A stretch of DNA of 64,000 bases from Mesonia oceanica (GTDB lineage: Bacteria; Bacteroidota; Bacteroidia; Flavobacteriales; Flavobacteriaceae), in contig NZ_CABVMM010000004.1 of NCBI RefSeq assembly GCF_902499555.1, forward strand, positions 248,001 to 312,000, read 5' to 3'. Positions within the stretch are counted from its first letter, which is position 1. Each line of letters begins with the position of its first letter. Below the pieces are notes generated by a model. The model ran no database searches. It was not told the DNA's origin and saw nothing but the letters and a program-made list of their open reading frames with translations. The translations under genes were made by a program, and so were the position numbers. Shown in pieces: positions 63,370 to 64,000 of the stretch.

Positions 63370-64000
63370 TTACATTTTAGCAAAAAGTTTTTGCATTTTT
63401 TCTCTCTCTTCTTCTGCTAATTCTTGATCTACCAAAATTCTACCACTATGCTCATCGGTAATAATTTTCTTTCTTCCAGCTATTTCCATTTGCACTTGTG
63501 GAGGGATGGTAAAGAAAGAACCTCCTGAAGCTCCTCTTTCAATAGGTACTACAGCAAGACCATTTTTTACATTTTCACGAATACGTGTATATGCTTTTAC
63601 CAATCTGTCTTCAATTTCATCTTTGTAGTCGGTAGATTTTGCAATAAGCGATTGTTCTTCTTTTTCAGTCTCGCTTAAAATTTCATTTAGTTCACCTTTT
63701 TTATGATCTAAATGTTTTTTTCTTTCTGTTGAGCGTTCTTGAGTTTGCTCGATTACCTGTTTTTTCTGCTCTATTTGAGCATAAAATTCTTTGATATGTT
63801 TTTCTGCAAGTTCTATCTCTAATTCTTGGTACTCAATCTCTTTAGAAATTGCATTAAATTCACGGTTGTTACGAACATTTTTTTGTTGCTCGCCGTATTT
63901 TTTTATTTGTGCTTTAGACTCTTCTATTAAATTTTTCTTGTCTTTAATTTTATGATCTAAGCTTTCTAAGTCTGCATTAAGTTTCTCTAATCGAGTATTT
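63370..64000 (-). CDS. DUF164/CdsZ-like coiled-coil protein with a zinc-less ribbon (5' end outside window)
   Basis: An uninterrupted minus-strand frame runs from the right edge to the stop at 63370, at least 209 residues. The first 140 or so form a long coiled coil (for example KHIKEFYAQIEQKKQVIEQ). The C-terminal domain has the DUF164 layout (VVPIERG...FFTIPPQ...EHSGRILV), but the four Cys are replaced: SGGS and DEHS stand where CxxC pairs are usual. The zinc site is therefore gone. The family links to secretion and RNA-related roles in other bacteria; the function here is unknown. Confidence 0.85.
   Translation of the reverse strand, partial: NTRLEKLNADLESLDHKIKDKKNLIEESKAQIKKYGEQQKNVRNNREFNAISKEIEYQELEIELAEKHIKEFYAQIEQKKQVIEQTQERSTERKKHLDHKKGELNEILSETEKEEQSLIAKSTDYKDEIEDRLVKAYTRIRENVKNGLAVVPIERGASGGSFFTIPPQVQMEIAGRKKIITDEHSGRILVDQELAEEEREKMQKLFAKM

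Noticed and set aside
1..64000. CRISPR arrays, tRNA and rRNA genes
   Set aside because: No regular spacer-repeat array, cloverleaf or rRNA-like stretch was recognised by eye. A dedicated tRNA scan was not possible.

Overview
The window is AT-rich chromosomal DNA from a member of the Bacteroidota, most likely a flavobacterium. The signs are: secreted proteins ending in type IX secretion (Por) sorting domains; an SPI-free lipoprotein style; a menaquinone pathway with no ubiquinone genes; a fused CcoN-CcoO cbb3 oxidase; TAnnTTTG-type promoter elements; and poor Shine-Dalgarno sequences. No rRNA, tRNA or CRISPR array was recognised.

Layout. 1-3.1 kb: an edge-truncated GH85 endo-beta-N-acetylglucosaminidase, a small lipoprotein, and a secreted protein built from an internal duplication and flanked by two LacI-type palindromes. 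3.1-9.1 kb: an M1 peptidase and a minus-strand menaquinone cluster (UPF0173 hydrolase, menC, CPBP protease, menE). 9.2-15.6 kb: a redox/surface group (DUF6029 barrel, TlpA-like thioredoxin, two Omp28-type CxxC proteins, a small T9SS cargo). 15.6-26.3 kb: housekeeping genes (menA, holA, a PD-(D/E)XK protein, a glycosyltransferase, an OmpA lipoprotein, a UDG-like protein, pyruvate carboxylase, TIGR00266, deoC, thioredoxin).

26.4-50.9 kb is an oxygen-response block. A soluble kinase whose PAS domain keeps the FixL haem-pocket residues is followed by a response regulator fused to a CRP/FNR DNA-binding module. Downstream are universal stress protein plus hemN, a group III truncated haemoglobin with a small membrane protein, an acetyl-CoA hydrolase/transferase, the ccoS-NO-Q-P-G-H-SafE oxidase operon, and the copper ATPase ccoI with pdxH. 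Five of these promoters carry a TGAY-N4-G(T/A)CA palindrome centred exactly 33 bp from the centre of a flavobacterial -7 element. This implies one regulon, probably run by the fused regulator.

51-60 kb is a second two-component pair, whose response regulator is broken by a 1-nt slip in an A-tract, followed by a defence-type accessory island (53.7-60.0 kb) ahead of mnmE. The island holds an AbiL-like AAA15 ATPase + RloB pair and a tightly packed operon: a membrane protein, three tandem Lys/Asn-rich micro-proteins sharing a GNTIPKP-type core, a GIY-YIG protein, a HEPN protein and an HNH-like protein. A decayed C-terminal stump of an Eco57I-like methyltransferase lies directly upstream. This micro-protein/GIY-YIG/HEPN/HNH operon is the best candidate for an undescribed system. 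60.1-64 kb returns to core genes (mnmE, DUF4870, msrA, a lipoprotein, and a DUF164 protein that has lost its zinc cysteines).
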